DNA of 64,000 nucleotides. Source: JAEUNJ01 sp052035955 (GTDB lineage Bacteria > Pseudomonadota > Gammaproteobacteria > Burkholderiales > Rhodocyclaceae). A program made the position numbers and the translations under genes. Positions 8,669 through 16,788 of the stretch are shown piece after piece. Below the pieces are notes generated by a model that did not search any database, was not told where the DNA came from, and was given only the letters and a program-made list of their open reading frames with translations. The DNA lies in NCBI GenBank assembly GCA_052035955.1, contig JBPOHD010000007.1, positions 1 to 64,000 of the forward strand. The letters are read 5' to 3'. Numbering within the stretch: the stretch's first letter is position 1; each line of letters begins with the position of its first letter.

Positions 8669-8685
8669 AATATGTGACACATATT
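8669..8685. promoter_or_regulatory. Perfect 17-bp palindrome, probable operator of the di-iron oxygenase gene
   Basis: AATATGTG (8669-8676), central A, CACATATT (8678-8685): an unbroken inverted repeat between the two divergent genes. It lies just downstream of the minus-strand -10 box, about +9 to +25 of the expected transcript, a position suited to repression. The PaaX-family repressor encoded 160 bp away is the obvious candidate; another regulator cannot be excluded. Confidence 0.6.
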
Positions 8686-8700
8686 CGTTATTTATGTTTA

Positions 8701-8729
8701 AAGATAATGTATCACTTCCCCCGTGTCAA
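8701..8729 (-). promoter_or_regulatory. Sigma-70 promoter of the di-iron oxygenase operon
   Basis: On the minus strand: TTGACA (8724-8729, perfect -35), 17 bp, TATCTT (8701-8706). The transcript would start near 8694, run through the 17-bp palindrome and reach ATG 8602 after a leader of about 90 nt. Confidence 0.6.
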
Positions 8730-8809
8730 GGGAGGGCCGCACCTCCAGTCCCAGAGCGGAACCGACAGCCCGCACGGCCAGCCGCCCCGTGACCATCGGA
8801 TCGATCGCG

Positions 8810-8838
8810 TTACACTTCAATCAATCGGGTGGTATCAT
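8810..8838 (+). promoter_or_regulatory. Sigma-70 promoter of the paaX-like gene, leaderless arrangement
   Basis: TTACAC (8810-8815), 17 bp, TATCAT (8833-8838), each box with four or five consensus matches. The -10 ends six bases before ATG 8845, so transcription would start at the start codon itself. No Shine-Dalgarno sequence lies before the ATG. Confidence 0.5.
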
Positions 8839-8844
8839 TTCGAC

Positions 8845-9801
8845 ATGAAGAAAAACCGCCTGATCGACGAGTGGCTGGAAGAATTCCTGCGCCAGCATCC
8901 GGTGCGCGCCAACTCGCTCATCATCACGATCTACGGCGACTTCATCGCGCCCCACGGCGGCACCGTCTGGCTGGGCAGCTTCATCCGGCTGGTCGAGCCC
9001 CTGGGGCTCAATCCGCGCATGGTGCGGACCAGCGTGTTCCGCCTGTCGCGGGAGAAGTGGCTGGTATCGGAGCAGATCGGCCGGCGCAGCTACTACAGCC
9101 TCACGGCGACGGGCCGGCGGCGTTTCGAGCACGCCTATCGCCGCATCTACAACGATCCGCGCCTGCCCTGGTCGGGCGACTGGCACCTGGTGCTGACCGG
9201 CGGCGGCCTGAGCACCGCCCAGCGCGACGCCCTGCGCAAGGAACTGGCCTGGGAAGGCTTCGGGCTCATCGCCCCGGGCGTCCTCGCTCACCCCTCCGCC
9301 GACAGCGAATCCCTGCTCGACATCCTCCAGGGCACCGGCGCCCACGACAAGGTGGTGGTCCTCCAGGCCCGCTCGGTCGGGGCCCTGGCCGGCCGGCCGA
9401 TGCAGGACCTGGTCAGGGAGTGCTGGCGCCTGGAGACGGTGACCGCCGACTATCGCCGCTTCATCGAGCGTTTCCGGCCGGTGATGCGCGCCATGACCTC
9501 GTCGCGCGGCGTCGATCCGGCCCAGTGCTTCGCCGTCCGCACCCTGCTGATCCACGAGTTTCGCCGCGTCCTCCTGCGCGACCCGCAGCTGCCCGGGCAA
9601 TTGCTGCCGGCCGACTGGCCGGGCGATACGGCGCGGGACCTGTGCGGCGAGCTCTACGCCGCCGTGCACGGCGGCGCCGAGGAGCATGCGATGCACATAC
9701 TCGAGACCGCCGACGGGGGGCTGCCCGCCGCCGCCGCCTACTTCTACGACCGCTTCGGCGGCATCCTGAAACGACAGCTGCCGGAGGCTGCCACCCCATG
9801 A
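8845..9801 (+). CDS. paaX: PaaX-family transcriptional repressor
   Basis: 318 residues, close to the usual PaaX length. The N-terminus has the PaaX helix-turn-helix: SLIITIYGDFIAPHGG near residue 25, then PRMVRTSVFRLSREKWL and YYSLTATGRRRFE. The C-terminal PaaX domain includes FRRVLLRDPQLPGQLLPADWPG. ATG 8845 is chosen because it gives the family N-terminus and lies right behind a promoter. PaaX represses paa genes until phenylacetyl-CoA binds; here the divergent target is a di-iron oxygenase gene with an operator-like palindrome. The stop overlaps the next gene as ATGA, so the repressor is co-expressed with the reductase. Confidence 0.9.
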   Translation: MKKNRLIDEWLEEFLRQHPVRANSLIITIYGDFIAPHGGTVWLGSFIRLVEPLGLNPRMVRTSVFRLSREKWLVSEQIGRRSYYSLTATGRRRFEHAYRRIYNDPRLPWSGDWHLVLTGGGLSTAQRDALRKELAWEGFGLIAPGVLAHPSADSESLLDILQGTGAHDKVVVLQARSVGALAGRPMQDLVRECWRLETVTADYRRFIERFRPVMRAMTSSRGVDPAQCFAVRTLLIHEFRRVLLRDPQLPGQLLPADWPGDTARDLCGELYAAVHGGAEEHAMHILETADGGLPAAAAYFYDRFGGILKRQLPEAATP

Positions 9802-11111
9802 TCTCGCCGGCCATCGCCATCATCGGCGCCGGACCCGCCGGCTGCTACGCGGCCGACCAGCTGAGCCGCAAGCTCGCCGACGCCCGGATCGACGTCTTCG
9901 ACCGCCTGCCGACGCCCTACGGCCTGGTGCGCGGCGGCGTCGCCCCCGACCACCAGGGCACGAAGAACATCGTCCGCCAGTTCGAGCGGACCTTCCAGCG
10001 TCCGAACGTGCGCTTCCTCGGCCACGTGGAGATCGGCCGCGACCTGGAATTCGCCGAACTCGCGGAAGCCTACGACGCGACCGTCGTCGCCATCGGCGCC
10101 CTCGAGGACCGCGCCCTCGGAATTGCGGGCGAGCAGCTGACCGGGGTGGTGGGTTCCGGCCGTTTCGTCTCCTGGTACAACGGGATCCCGGGCGCGGAAG
10201 ATCTCTCGCCCCTGCTCGATGCCCGTTCGGTGGCGGTGGTCGGCAACGGCAACGTCGCCCTGGATATCGTGCGGCTCCTGGGCAAGCGGCGGGAGGACCT
10301 GCTGGCCAGCGACATGGCCCGCCCGGCCCTGGAGGCCATCGCCGCAGCCCCCCTGACGGACCTCTGGCTGATCGGCCGCCGGGGTCCGGCGGAAGCCAGC
10401 TTCACCTCGGCGGAACTGTCCGAGCTGGGGGAACTCGCGCGGGTTTCGATCGTGCTGGAGGGGGCCGCACCGGAGGCTTCGGCGCAGGCGATCGCGGACC
10501 CGGCGGCGGCCAAGGTTTCCGCGAAAAACCTGGAAATACTCTCGGGTTTCGCGTCGTCGCCGGCCGACCGGCCCGTCCGCCTCCACCTCCTGTTCAATGC
10601 CGCGCCGCAGTCGGTGGCGGGCGAGGGTCGCGCCGAGCGCCTGCGCCTGGCCCGAACCCTCTCCGAAGGCGGGCAGGCGACCTTGCTCGACGAGACCTTC
10701 GAGATCCCCGCCGAACTGGTGATCGGTGCGATCGGTTACCGGTCCAAGGCAATCCCTGGCCTGCCCTTCGACGACAGGAAGGGGATCGTCACCAACGTGG
10801 ATGGCCGCGTGACGCCCGGCATCTATGCCTGCGGCTGGTGCCGCCGGGGTCCCCAGGGCGTCATCCCCGCCAACCGGGCGGACGCCCTGGCGGTGGCGGA
10901 CCTGGTCATGGCAGACCTCGCCGCCTCCACCGCACAGGGGAGACCGGGGCCCACCGCCATCGATCCCCTGTTGCGGCAACGCGCGGTGGAGGTGGTCGAT
11001 TTCGCGGGCTGGAAACGGATAGACGCCGCGGAAACCGGCCGGGCCGAAGGCCGGCCGCGGGAGAAGATCACCCTGATGCAAGAGTTGCTTTCCGTGGCAA
11101 ACGCCACATGA
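9798..11111 (+). CDS. FprA-like NADPH:ferredoxin/adrenodoxin-type reductase
   Basis: 437 residues. An N-terminal FAD motif IAIIGAGPAGCYAAD is followed by the family signature PTPYGLVRGGVAPDH near residue 43. AVVGNGNVALDIVR marks the NADPH-binding domain and IGRRGPAEASFT follows. The end has IYACGWCRRGPQGVIPANR, where adrenodoxin-reductase-like proteins usually read GWxKRGPxGxIGTN. In this family the enzyme reduces ferredoxins with NADPH. It starts within the paaX stop (ATGA), so it could feed electrons to the neighbouring di-iron oxygenase through a ferredoxin encoded elsewhere. That link is inferred from coupling to the regulator. Confidence 0.88.
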   Translation: MISPAIAIIGAGPAGCYAADQLSRKLADARIDVFDRLPTPYGLVRGGVAPDHQGTKNIVRQFERTFQRPNVRFLGHVEIGRDLEFAELAEAYDATVVAIGALEDRALGIAGEQLTGVVGSGRFVSWYNGIPGAEDLSPLLDARSVAVVGNGNVALDIVRLLGKRREDLLASDMARPALEAIAAAPLTDLWLIGRRGPAEASFTSAELSELGELARVSIVLEGAAPEASAQAIADPAAAKVSAKNLEILSGFASSPADRPVRLHLLFNAAPQSVAGEGRAERLRLARTLSEGGQATLLDETFEIPAELVIGAIGYRSKAIPGLPFDDRKGIVTNVDGRVTPGIYACGWCRRGPQGVIPANRADALAVADLVMADLAASTAQGRPGPTAIDPLLRQRAVEVVDFAGWKRIDAAETGRAEGRPREKITLMQELLSVANAT

Positions 11112-11176
11112 GGGAGAGAATCGGCCGGAAAGGTCACATTTCCGCAACCGCACATCGTCGCGAATAGGCGAAAATC

Positions 11177-13393
11177 ATGGTTGCGCTCGTGACTCCGCAA
11201 AGGATGGGCGCGACCGTCTACAGCAAGTTCCAGGGAGGAGTGGTGCACCGGGTCCCGTCCCATATCTGCGAAGCCTTGGATTCCGCGCGGCTGGTACCCG
11301 TCCCCCAGGTACTGGCGCGCCTGCTGTCCCTCGTCGAAGACGACCAGGCCTCCGTCGGCCAACTGGCCGACCTCGTGGGCAGCGATCCCGCCCTCAGTGC
11401 GCGCATCCTCACGGCCGCCAATTCGGCGGCCCTGCGGCGCGGCCATGAACTGCGCAAGCTTTCCGACTGCCTGGTCGCCCTCGGTACGCGACTGGTCAAG
11501 ACCATCGCCGTCTCCCTCTCGGTCCATTCCGTCGTCCAGAAACTGGCCCGGGGCGACGAATGGGACCTGTCCGGCCTCTGGCACCACTCCCTGCTGGTGG
11601 CGGAGATTTCCCGTGCGGTCGCCGTCGCCACCGATTATCGCAACGCGGATGAGGCCTACCTCGCCGGCCTGCTCCATGACATCGGGGAAGTCGCCCTGGC
11701 CGGAGGCCTGCAGGAGCGCTACCTGCCCCTGTTGCGGCAGGCTTCCGACGAGGCATCCCTGGTCGATCTCGAGCACCTGCACCTGGAGACCGACCACGGC
11801 GCCGTCGGCGCCTGGATCGCCGACCAATGGCGGTTCGAATCCTTCCTGGCCGACGCGATCCTCTTCCACCATGCCGACATGGGGGAGGTCGCCTTCGCGG
11901 AACCGCTGACGCAGGTCGTGTGGATGGCCCATGCCTGCGCCGAGGGCAGGCTCCCGGCCGAAGGGGGGATGTCGATCGCCCCCCTGACGGCTGAAGGCCT
12001 GCTGGAGATCCGCCGCCAGGCGATCACCCGGGTGGATGCCCTTGCCTCGGCGCTGGGCATCGCGGTGGGCCCGGAATGCGCCGACGATCCGGCCAGCAAT
12101 CTGCTGCGCAGCCGCGTCCCGGCCGTCGCGGTCGCCGCCGCCCAGGCGGAGCCGGCGGGCGACCCGGTCCTGGAGGCCCTGGCCGGATCGGCGCTGCTGC
12201 AACCGCTGCAACAGAACCTGTTCGGACTCGACACCAATGCCGAGATCCTGCTCTCCTTGCGGGAGTCGGCACGCATCCTCTTCGGGGTCGCCCACGTGGC
12301 CTTCCTGCTCCCGTCGGCCAATGGCAAGACCGTGTCGGGTGCGCGGGTGGGTGGCCAGCCCCCCCTGCTGCAACGCCTGGAGATTCCCCTGGACCCGGCG
12401 CGCAGCCTGCCCGCCCTGGCGGCGGATAGAGGCGAATGCGTTTCCGGCTTCGACGCGCCCGGCGTCGCGCCTTCCCTGATCGATGTGATGCTCGTCCGCG
12501 CCCTCGGCACGGAAGGCATGCTCTGCCTGCCGATGCTGGCCGGCGGCCAGCTGGAGGGCATCATGGTCTTCGGCCTGAGCGCCGCCCAGCATCAGCGACT
12601 CGCCAAGCGCATGCCCTGGCTGGCCAGTTTCGCCCGCATCGCGGCGGTCAGCCTGGAAACCTGGCGCCGCGCCCGGGAGGACAGGCAGCAGGTGGAGGCG
12701 GAAGTCGCCGGCCGTTTCCGGGTGCGGGCCCGGCAGGTCGCCCACGAGGCCGGCAACCCCCTGGCCATCATCCGCAATTACCTGGGTGTCCTCGGCCAGA
12801 GGCTGCAGGGCGACCTGAAGAACGAGCTCGGCATCCTCAACGAGGAACTGGACCGGGTCGCCAAGATCGTCCGCGGCCTGAGCGAACTGGAGAACCACGG
12901 CCCCGACGGCGGCTCGACGGACGTCAATCAGGTGATCAGGGAAATGCTGGCCATTTATCGGGAATCCCTGTTCGATGCCGCCGGAATAAGCCTGGACCTC
13001 GACCTCGACCCGGCACTGCCCCCCATGGACCTGCCCCGCGATCCCCTGAAGCAGATCCTCCTGAATCTCTGGAAGAACGCCTCCGAGGCCATGCCCCTTG
13101 GGGGGCGCCTCAGCCTGGCGACCCGCGCCGCGATCGCCGGCGACGGAATCGCCCAGCTGGAGATCGTCGTCGGCGACAGCGGCCCCGGGCTTCCCGAGGA
13201 CGTGAAGAACAGTCTCTACCAGCCCCTGGGCGCCGATCGCAAACGCGGGCACCAGGGACTTGGCCTGTCCATCGTATCCAACCTGGTGCGCCAGCTCGGC
13301 GGCCAGATCACCTGTGCCACCCGACCCGGCACCGGAACCCGATTCACCGTACTGCTGCCCCGACCCCCGGCAGTCGGCGCCCGGCGCGCATAG
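11177..13393 (+). CDS. HDOD-GAF-histidine kinase hybrid sensor
   Basis: 738 residues. Residues about 30-230 form an HDOD domain (VPQVLARLLSLVEDD, DPALSARILTAANSA, WHHSLLVAEISRA, LAGLLHDIGEVAL). About 330-490 look like a GAF domain. From 515 on there is a histidine kinase: VAHEAGNPLAIIRNYL with phospho-acceptor His523, N-box NLWKNASEAMP, G1 DSGPGLP and G2 GLGLSIVSNLVRQLGG. No membrane segment, so it is cytoplasmic. The receiver-GGDEF-EAL protein follows after a 19-nt gap and is the likely phosphotransfer partner, linking this sensor to c-di-GMP. HDOD proteins are common in flagellar and stress signalling; the stimulus is unknown. Confidence 0.9.
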   Translation: MVALVTPQRMGATVYSKFQGGVVHRVPSHICEALDSARLVPVPQVLARLLSLVEDDQASVGQLADLVGSDPALSARILTAANSAALRRGHELRKLSDCLVALGTRLVKTIAVSLSVHSVVQKLARGDEWDLSGLWHHSLLVAEISRAVAVATDYRNADEAYLAGLLHDIGEVALAGGLQERYLPLLRQASDEASLVDLEHLHLETDHGAVGAWIADQWRFESFLADAILFHHADMGEVAFAEPLTQVVWMAHACAEGRLPAEGGMSIAPLTAEGLLEIRRQAITRVDALASALGIAVGPECADDPASNLLRSRVPAVAVAAAQAEPAGDPVLEALAGSALLQPLQQNLFGLDTNAEILLSLRESARILFGVAHVAFLLPSANGKTVSGARVGGQPPLLQRLEIPLDPARSLPALAADRGECVSGFDAPGVAPSLIDVMLVRALGTEGMLCLPMLAGGQLEGIMVFGLSAAQHQRLAKRMPWLASFARIAAVSLETWRRAREDRQQVEAEVAGRFRVRARQVAHEAGNPLAIIRNYLGVLGQRLQGDLKNELGILNEELDRVAKIVRGLSELENHGPDGGSTDVNQVIREMLAIYRESLFDAAGISLDLDLDPALPPMDLPRDPLKQILLNLWKNASEAMPLGGRLSLATRAAIAGDGIAQLEIVVGDSGPGLPEDVKNSLYQPLGADRKRGHQGLGLSIVSNLVRQLGGQITCATRPGTGTRFTVLLPRPPAVGARRA

Positions 13394-13412
13394 CCTATCC
13401 AGGAGGACCGAT

Positions 13413-15596
13413 TTGAACACCTTTTCCGATCCCACCCCGTTGGTACCTCCGGCCGATCCCTCGGAGGTTCATCGCATCCTCATCGTGGACGACGAGCCGA
13501 GGATGCGGGAGAGCCTCGCCCTCCTGCTGGCAGGCGGCAACAGGGAAATCCGCCAGGCCGCCAGCGGCGCCGAAGCCATCGCGGAATTCTCGCGGAACGA
13601 ATTCGACCTGGCACTGCTCGATCTCCGCCTGCCCGACATGTCGGGCCTCGAGATCATGGATTGGCTGCATCGCAACAAGATCACGCCAGCGGTCATCGTG
13701 GTCAGCGCGGACGACCACATCGAGTCCGCCATCGCGGCGCTGCGCAAGGGCGCCGCCGAGTTCGTTCGCAAGCCCTATGAACCGGAGGGCATCTGCCGGA
13801 CCGTCGAGAACCACCTCGAGAAGCGGCGCCTGGAACGCCGCCACGCGCTCCTGATGGCGCGCCTCGAGCAGTCGGAACGCCTGCACCGCTTCCTCGTCGA
13901 GCAGTCCCCGGACATCATCTACACCCTGGACAACGCCGGCCGCTTCATGTTCGTGAACTCGCGGATCGAACACCTGCTCGGCTACGAGAAGGGGGAACTG
14001 GTCGGCATGCACTATTCGGCCATCGTCCACGAGGACGACCGGGAGCGCGCGCGCTATGCCTTCAACGAGCGGCGCAGCGGCTACCGGGCCACGTCGAACG
14101 CCGAGATTCGGCTCAAGTGCCGGAACGACGGCTTCCGCCATTTCGACAACCGCTTCATCGTCGCCATGCTGAGTTCCGTCGGCATCTACGAGGAGGACGA
14201 CGGCAACCCGATGCAGCGCTTCATGGGCACCTACGGCGTCGCCCGCGACATCACGGAGCGAAAGAAGGCCGAGGAGACCATCAGTTTCCAGGCCTTCCAC
14301 GACCTCCTGACCCACCTGCCGAACCGAAACCTGTTCCGCGACCACCTGGAACTCGCGATGGCCCGCGCGCGCCGCCACGGCAGCATGGTCGGCGTCATGT
14401 TCGTCGACCTGGACCGATTCAAGCTTGTGAACGACACCTACGGACACGCCGAGGGCGACTCCCTGCTCAAGGGATTCGCGCAGCGCATGCGCAATTGCCT
14501 GCGGGAGAGCGACACCCTCGCCCGCCAGGGCGGCGACGAGTTCACCGTCGTCCTGCCGGACCTCGGCTATCCGGAGGATGCCGCCGTGATCGCGGAGAAG
14601 TTCTTCCACTCCCTGAAGGAGCCCTTCACCATCGCCGGCCAGGACTTCCGCGCCACCGCAAGCGTCGGGATTGCGGTATATCCGCGCGACGGCGAGGACG
14701 CCGACTCCCTGATCAAGCACGCCGACATCGCGATGTACCAGGTCAAGGCCAAGGGACGCAACGGCTACCAGTTCTTCACGTCGGTCATGAGCGAGGGCTA
14801 CCAGAACCGGCTGACGATGGAAAACGACCTGCGCCAGGCCCTCGAACGACAGGAATTCGAGTTGCATTACCAGCCACAGGTCAGCCTCGCGGTGGGCGCC
14901 ACCGTCGGCATGGAGGCGCTCATCCGCTGGCGCCACCCGGAACACGGCTTGCTCGATCCCGGCAGCTTCATCAACCTGGCCGAGGAAGCCGGCCTGATAC
15001 GCGACATCAGCGACTGGGTGCTGTCGGAGGCCTGCGCGCAGCTTGCACGCTGGCGGGCAAGCGCGTCACCGGAATTGCGCATGGCCGTCAATCTTTCACC
15101 CAAGGACTTCGAGCGCTCCGACCTGGTGGACCGGGTGCTCCGCCAGGTTCGTGACCACGGCATACCCGAGGGCGCGCTGGAACTGGAGATCACGGAGAAT
15201 CTCCTCCTGCAGGACGTGGAGGGCGTCATCGAGAAGGTCCGCCTGCTCAGGCAGGAAGGCATACGCGTGTCCATCGACGATTTCGGGACCCGCTACTCTT
15301 CGCTCAATTACCTGCGGCGCTTCCCGATCTCGAGCCTCAAGATCGACCAGTCATTCGTCCGCAACCTCGGTGATCCGGATGGCACCGAGGCGATCATCCG
15401 GGCGATCGTCAGCATCGCGGAGGGATTCGGCCTCCACCTGGTGGCCGAGGGCGTCGAGAACTACGGACAGTTGTCTACGCTGACCGAGATGGGCTGCGAC
15501 GAGGTGCAGGGCTTCCTGTTCAGTCCGCCGCTGCCCGCATCGCAGGCCGACGTCTGGCTCATGGAGGGGAAGGCCACGGTCCCCGTGCAGGCCTGA
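13413..15596 (+). CDS. Response regulator with PAS, GGDEF and EAL domains (c-di-GMP turnover)
   Basis: 727 residues if translated from TTG 13413. That start is chosen because a perfect AGGAGG (13401-13406) sits six bases before it, and an ATG or GTG start would lie inside the kinase gene. Domains: receiver 20-135 with Asp70 in LLDLRLPDMSG; PAS about 150-260; GGDEF with an intact GGDEF at 373-377 and an RESD inhibitory site five residues before; EAL with EAL at 501-503. Further catalytic residues are present (DDFGTRYSS, SSLKIDQSF, EGVEN, QGFLF). Both activities could be functional, so phosphorylation may set the balance. The partner is probably the HDOD kinase just upstream. The gene ends 3 nt from the convergent tRNA-Thr. 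Confidence 0.92.
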   Translation: MNTFSDPTPLVPPADPSEVHRILIVDDEPRMRESLALLLAGGNREIRQAASGAEAIAEFSRNEFDLALLDLRLPDMSGLEIMDWLHRNKITPAVIVVSADDHIESAIAALRKGAAEFVRKPYEPEGICRTVENHLEKRRLERRHALLMARLEQSERLHRFLVEQSPDIIYTLDNAGRFMFVNSRIEHLLGYEKGELVGMHYSAIVHEDDRERARYAFNERRSGYRATSNAEIRLKCRNDGFRHFDNRFIVAMLSSVGIYEEDDGNPMQRFMGTYGVARDITERKKAEETISFQAFHDLLTHLPNRNLFRDHLELAMARARRHGSMVGVMFVDLDRFKLVNDTYGHAEGDSLLKGFAQRMRNCLRESDTLARQGGDEFTVVLPDLGYPEDAAVIAEKFFHSLKEPFTIAGQDFRATASVGIAVYPRDGEDADSLIKHADIAMYQVKAKGRNGYQFFTSVMSEGYQNRLTMENDLRQALERQEFELHYQPQVSLAVGATVGMEALIRWRHPEHGLLDPGSFINLAEEAGLIRDISDWVLSEACAQLARWRASASPELRMAVNLSPKDFERSDLVDRVLRQVRDHGIPEGALELEITENLLLQDVEGVIEKVRLLRQEGIRVSIDDFGTRYSSLNYLRRFPISSLKIDQSFVRNLGDPDGTEAIIRAIVSIAEGFGLHLVAEGVENYGQLSTLTEMGCDEVQGFLFSPPLPASQADVWLMEGKATVPVQA

Positions 15597-15599
15597 GAG

Positions 15600-15675
15600 T
15601 GGTGCCGACAGTCTGACTCGAACAGACGACCTACCGCTTACAAGGCGGTTGCTCTACCAACTGAGCTATGCCGGC
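15600..15675 (-). tRNA. tRNA-Thr (UGU)
   Basis: 76-nt cloverleaf with encoded CCA at 15600-15602. Acceptor arms GCCGGCA and TGTCGGC pair with one G-U. The anticodon stem ACCGC/GCGGT encloses the loop CTTGTAA (anticodon TGT). D-arm AGCTCAGTTGGTAGAGC and T-arm with GTTCGAGTC are normal. A TAGAAT -10 candidate for this gene lies at 15720-15725 (reverse strand), with no convincing -35. The coding strand of the EAL gene ends only 3 nt from its 3' end, so read-through there would be antisense to the tRNA. Confidence 0.96.
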
Positions 15676-15858
15676 GGACCGGGGAACCGAGGGGCCCGCA
15701 AGGGTTCCGCGAGGCCCGGATTCTAGCCCAAGGGAGTCCCGGGCATGCGCCCCTCCCCATCCGGACAGGCCGTCCGGCGGCGGTTCGCGGCGCTCCCCGG
15801 GGCATGCGCCGACCCCGCGACACCGCCTTGATTCCAGCGGATTCCGGCTCAGAAAAGT

Positions 15859-15889
15859 GCGACACAAGCCAATTTTCCGGGGCTAGAAT
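15859..15889 (+). promoter_or_regulatory. Probable promoter of the HU gene
   Basis: TAGAAT (-10) at 15884-15889, with a GCGACA (-35-like, four of six) at 15859-15864. The spacer is 19 bp, longer than ideal. The start codon is 49 nt downstream, leaving room for a normal leader with GAGGAG. Confidence 0.4.
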
Positions 15890-15937
15890 GTCGTTGGCTT
15901 TACGCCTTCCGCCATGAACATTCGAGGAGACTCCTGC

Positions 15938-16234
15938 ATGAACAAATCCGAACTCATTGAAGTCGCCGCCAAGGAGGCGAGCATCAGCAAGGCTGCTGCC
16001 GAGCGCGCCCTTTCCGCCATGATGGGCGCCGTCGTCAAGGCCGTTTCCAAGGGCGACTCCGTCACCCTGGTCGGTTTCGGCACCTTCAAGTCGTCCAAGC
16101 GCGCCGCCCGCACCGGGAAGAATCCGAAGACCGGCGCCCCCATCAAGATCGCCGCCACCACCGTGCCCAAGTTCACTGCCGGCGCCGCCTTCAAGGCCGC
16201 CGTCGCCGGAAAGAAGGGCGCCAAGAAGAAGTAA
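15938..16234 (+). CDS. hupB: DNA-binding protein HU with a lysine-rich tail
   Basis: 98 residues from ATG 15938, preceded by GAGGAG at normal spacing; the upstream ATG 15914 would add eight residues foreign to HU. The fold signature is clear: MNKSELIEVAAKEASISK, then VTLVGFGTFKSSKRAARTGKN, then PKTGAPIKI on the DNA-embracing arm and FTAGAAFKAAV. The final GKKGAKKK is a short basic extension beyond the usual 90 residues, seen in some betaproteobacterial HU proteins. HU is a dimeric nucleoid protein that bends DNA. The gene is single, with its own promoter and terminator. Confidence 0.95.
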   Translation: MNKSELIEVAAKEASISKAAAERALSAMMGAVVKAVSKGDSVTLVGFGTFKSSKRAARTGKNPKTGAPIKIAATTVPKFTAGAAFKAAVAGKKGAKKK

Positions 16235-16254
16235 GCGGATTCGCCGCCGCGTCG

Positions 16255-16275
16255 AGGCCCGCCGGTGGCGGGCCT
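16255..16275 (+). terminator. Intrinsic terminator of the HU gene
   Basis: AGGCCCGCC (16255-16263), loop GGT, GGCGGGCCT (16267-16275): a 9-bp perfect stem with a tail TTTGCATTT, starting 20 nt after the HU stop codon. Because of its symmetry it may also stop the convergent small gene ending at 16304. Confidence 0.8.
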
Positions 16276-16303
16276 TTGCATTTCGGGGGACGCGGAATCC
16301 TGG

Positions 16304-16579
16304 CTAGAACAAGGTTCCCGCCATCATGCGATCCCGGGCGGCAAGCTTCTCGAGCCCCCGCCGCGCCTCCTGGCTGGCCCCCCAGTGCTGCACATGATCG
16401 AGGAAGGCGTCCAGGGCGGCCGCCAGCGGCTGTCCCAGTTCGGACCAGCCGGCGCGGAACTCGGCAAAGCCGAGCCTGATGGCGGACAGGCGCCCGCCGG
16501 CCATGGGCACGAGGGTCACCTGTCGTCCGTCGTTGCGGATGACGATTGCGGTGTTGCGATGGGTATCGATGACGACCAT
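16304..16579 (-). CDS. Small hypothetical protein (91 aa)
   Basis: Unrecognised. It reads like a real protein: an N-terminal strand-rich half (MVVIDTHRNTAIVIRNDGRQV) and a helical, amphipathic C-terminal half (AALDAFLDHVQHWGASQEARRGLEKL). No signal peptide, membrane segment or cysteine. It lies alone between HU and the NarX-like kinase on the opposite strand and would end against the HU terminator. The plus strand here also has an open frame, but that one is arginine/proline-rich and looks like a shadow. Confidence that it is expressed is moderate. Confidence 0.55.
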   Translation of the reverse strand: MVVIDTHRNTAIVIRNDGRQVTLVPMAGGRLSAIRLGFAEFRAGWSELGQPLAAALDAFLDHVQHWGASQEARRGLEKLAARDRMMAGTLF

Positions 16580-16788
16580 GGCGGCAATCTAACGCGCTCC
16601 CTTTCGGCGCGCTCGACGGAACTGCCGCCGGAATCCGGGCGAGTTCCCGCCATCGCCCGTCGGCGCCGCGGTGACGACGGATTCGCACCGGCCGGGAATC
16701 CGGCGGCGCGAATCCGCTACACTAGATTTCCGCATTGCAGGGCGCCCGCGGAACCCGCGGCGCGGCGCCCCTTTCGATCAAACTCCTG

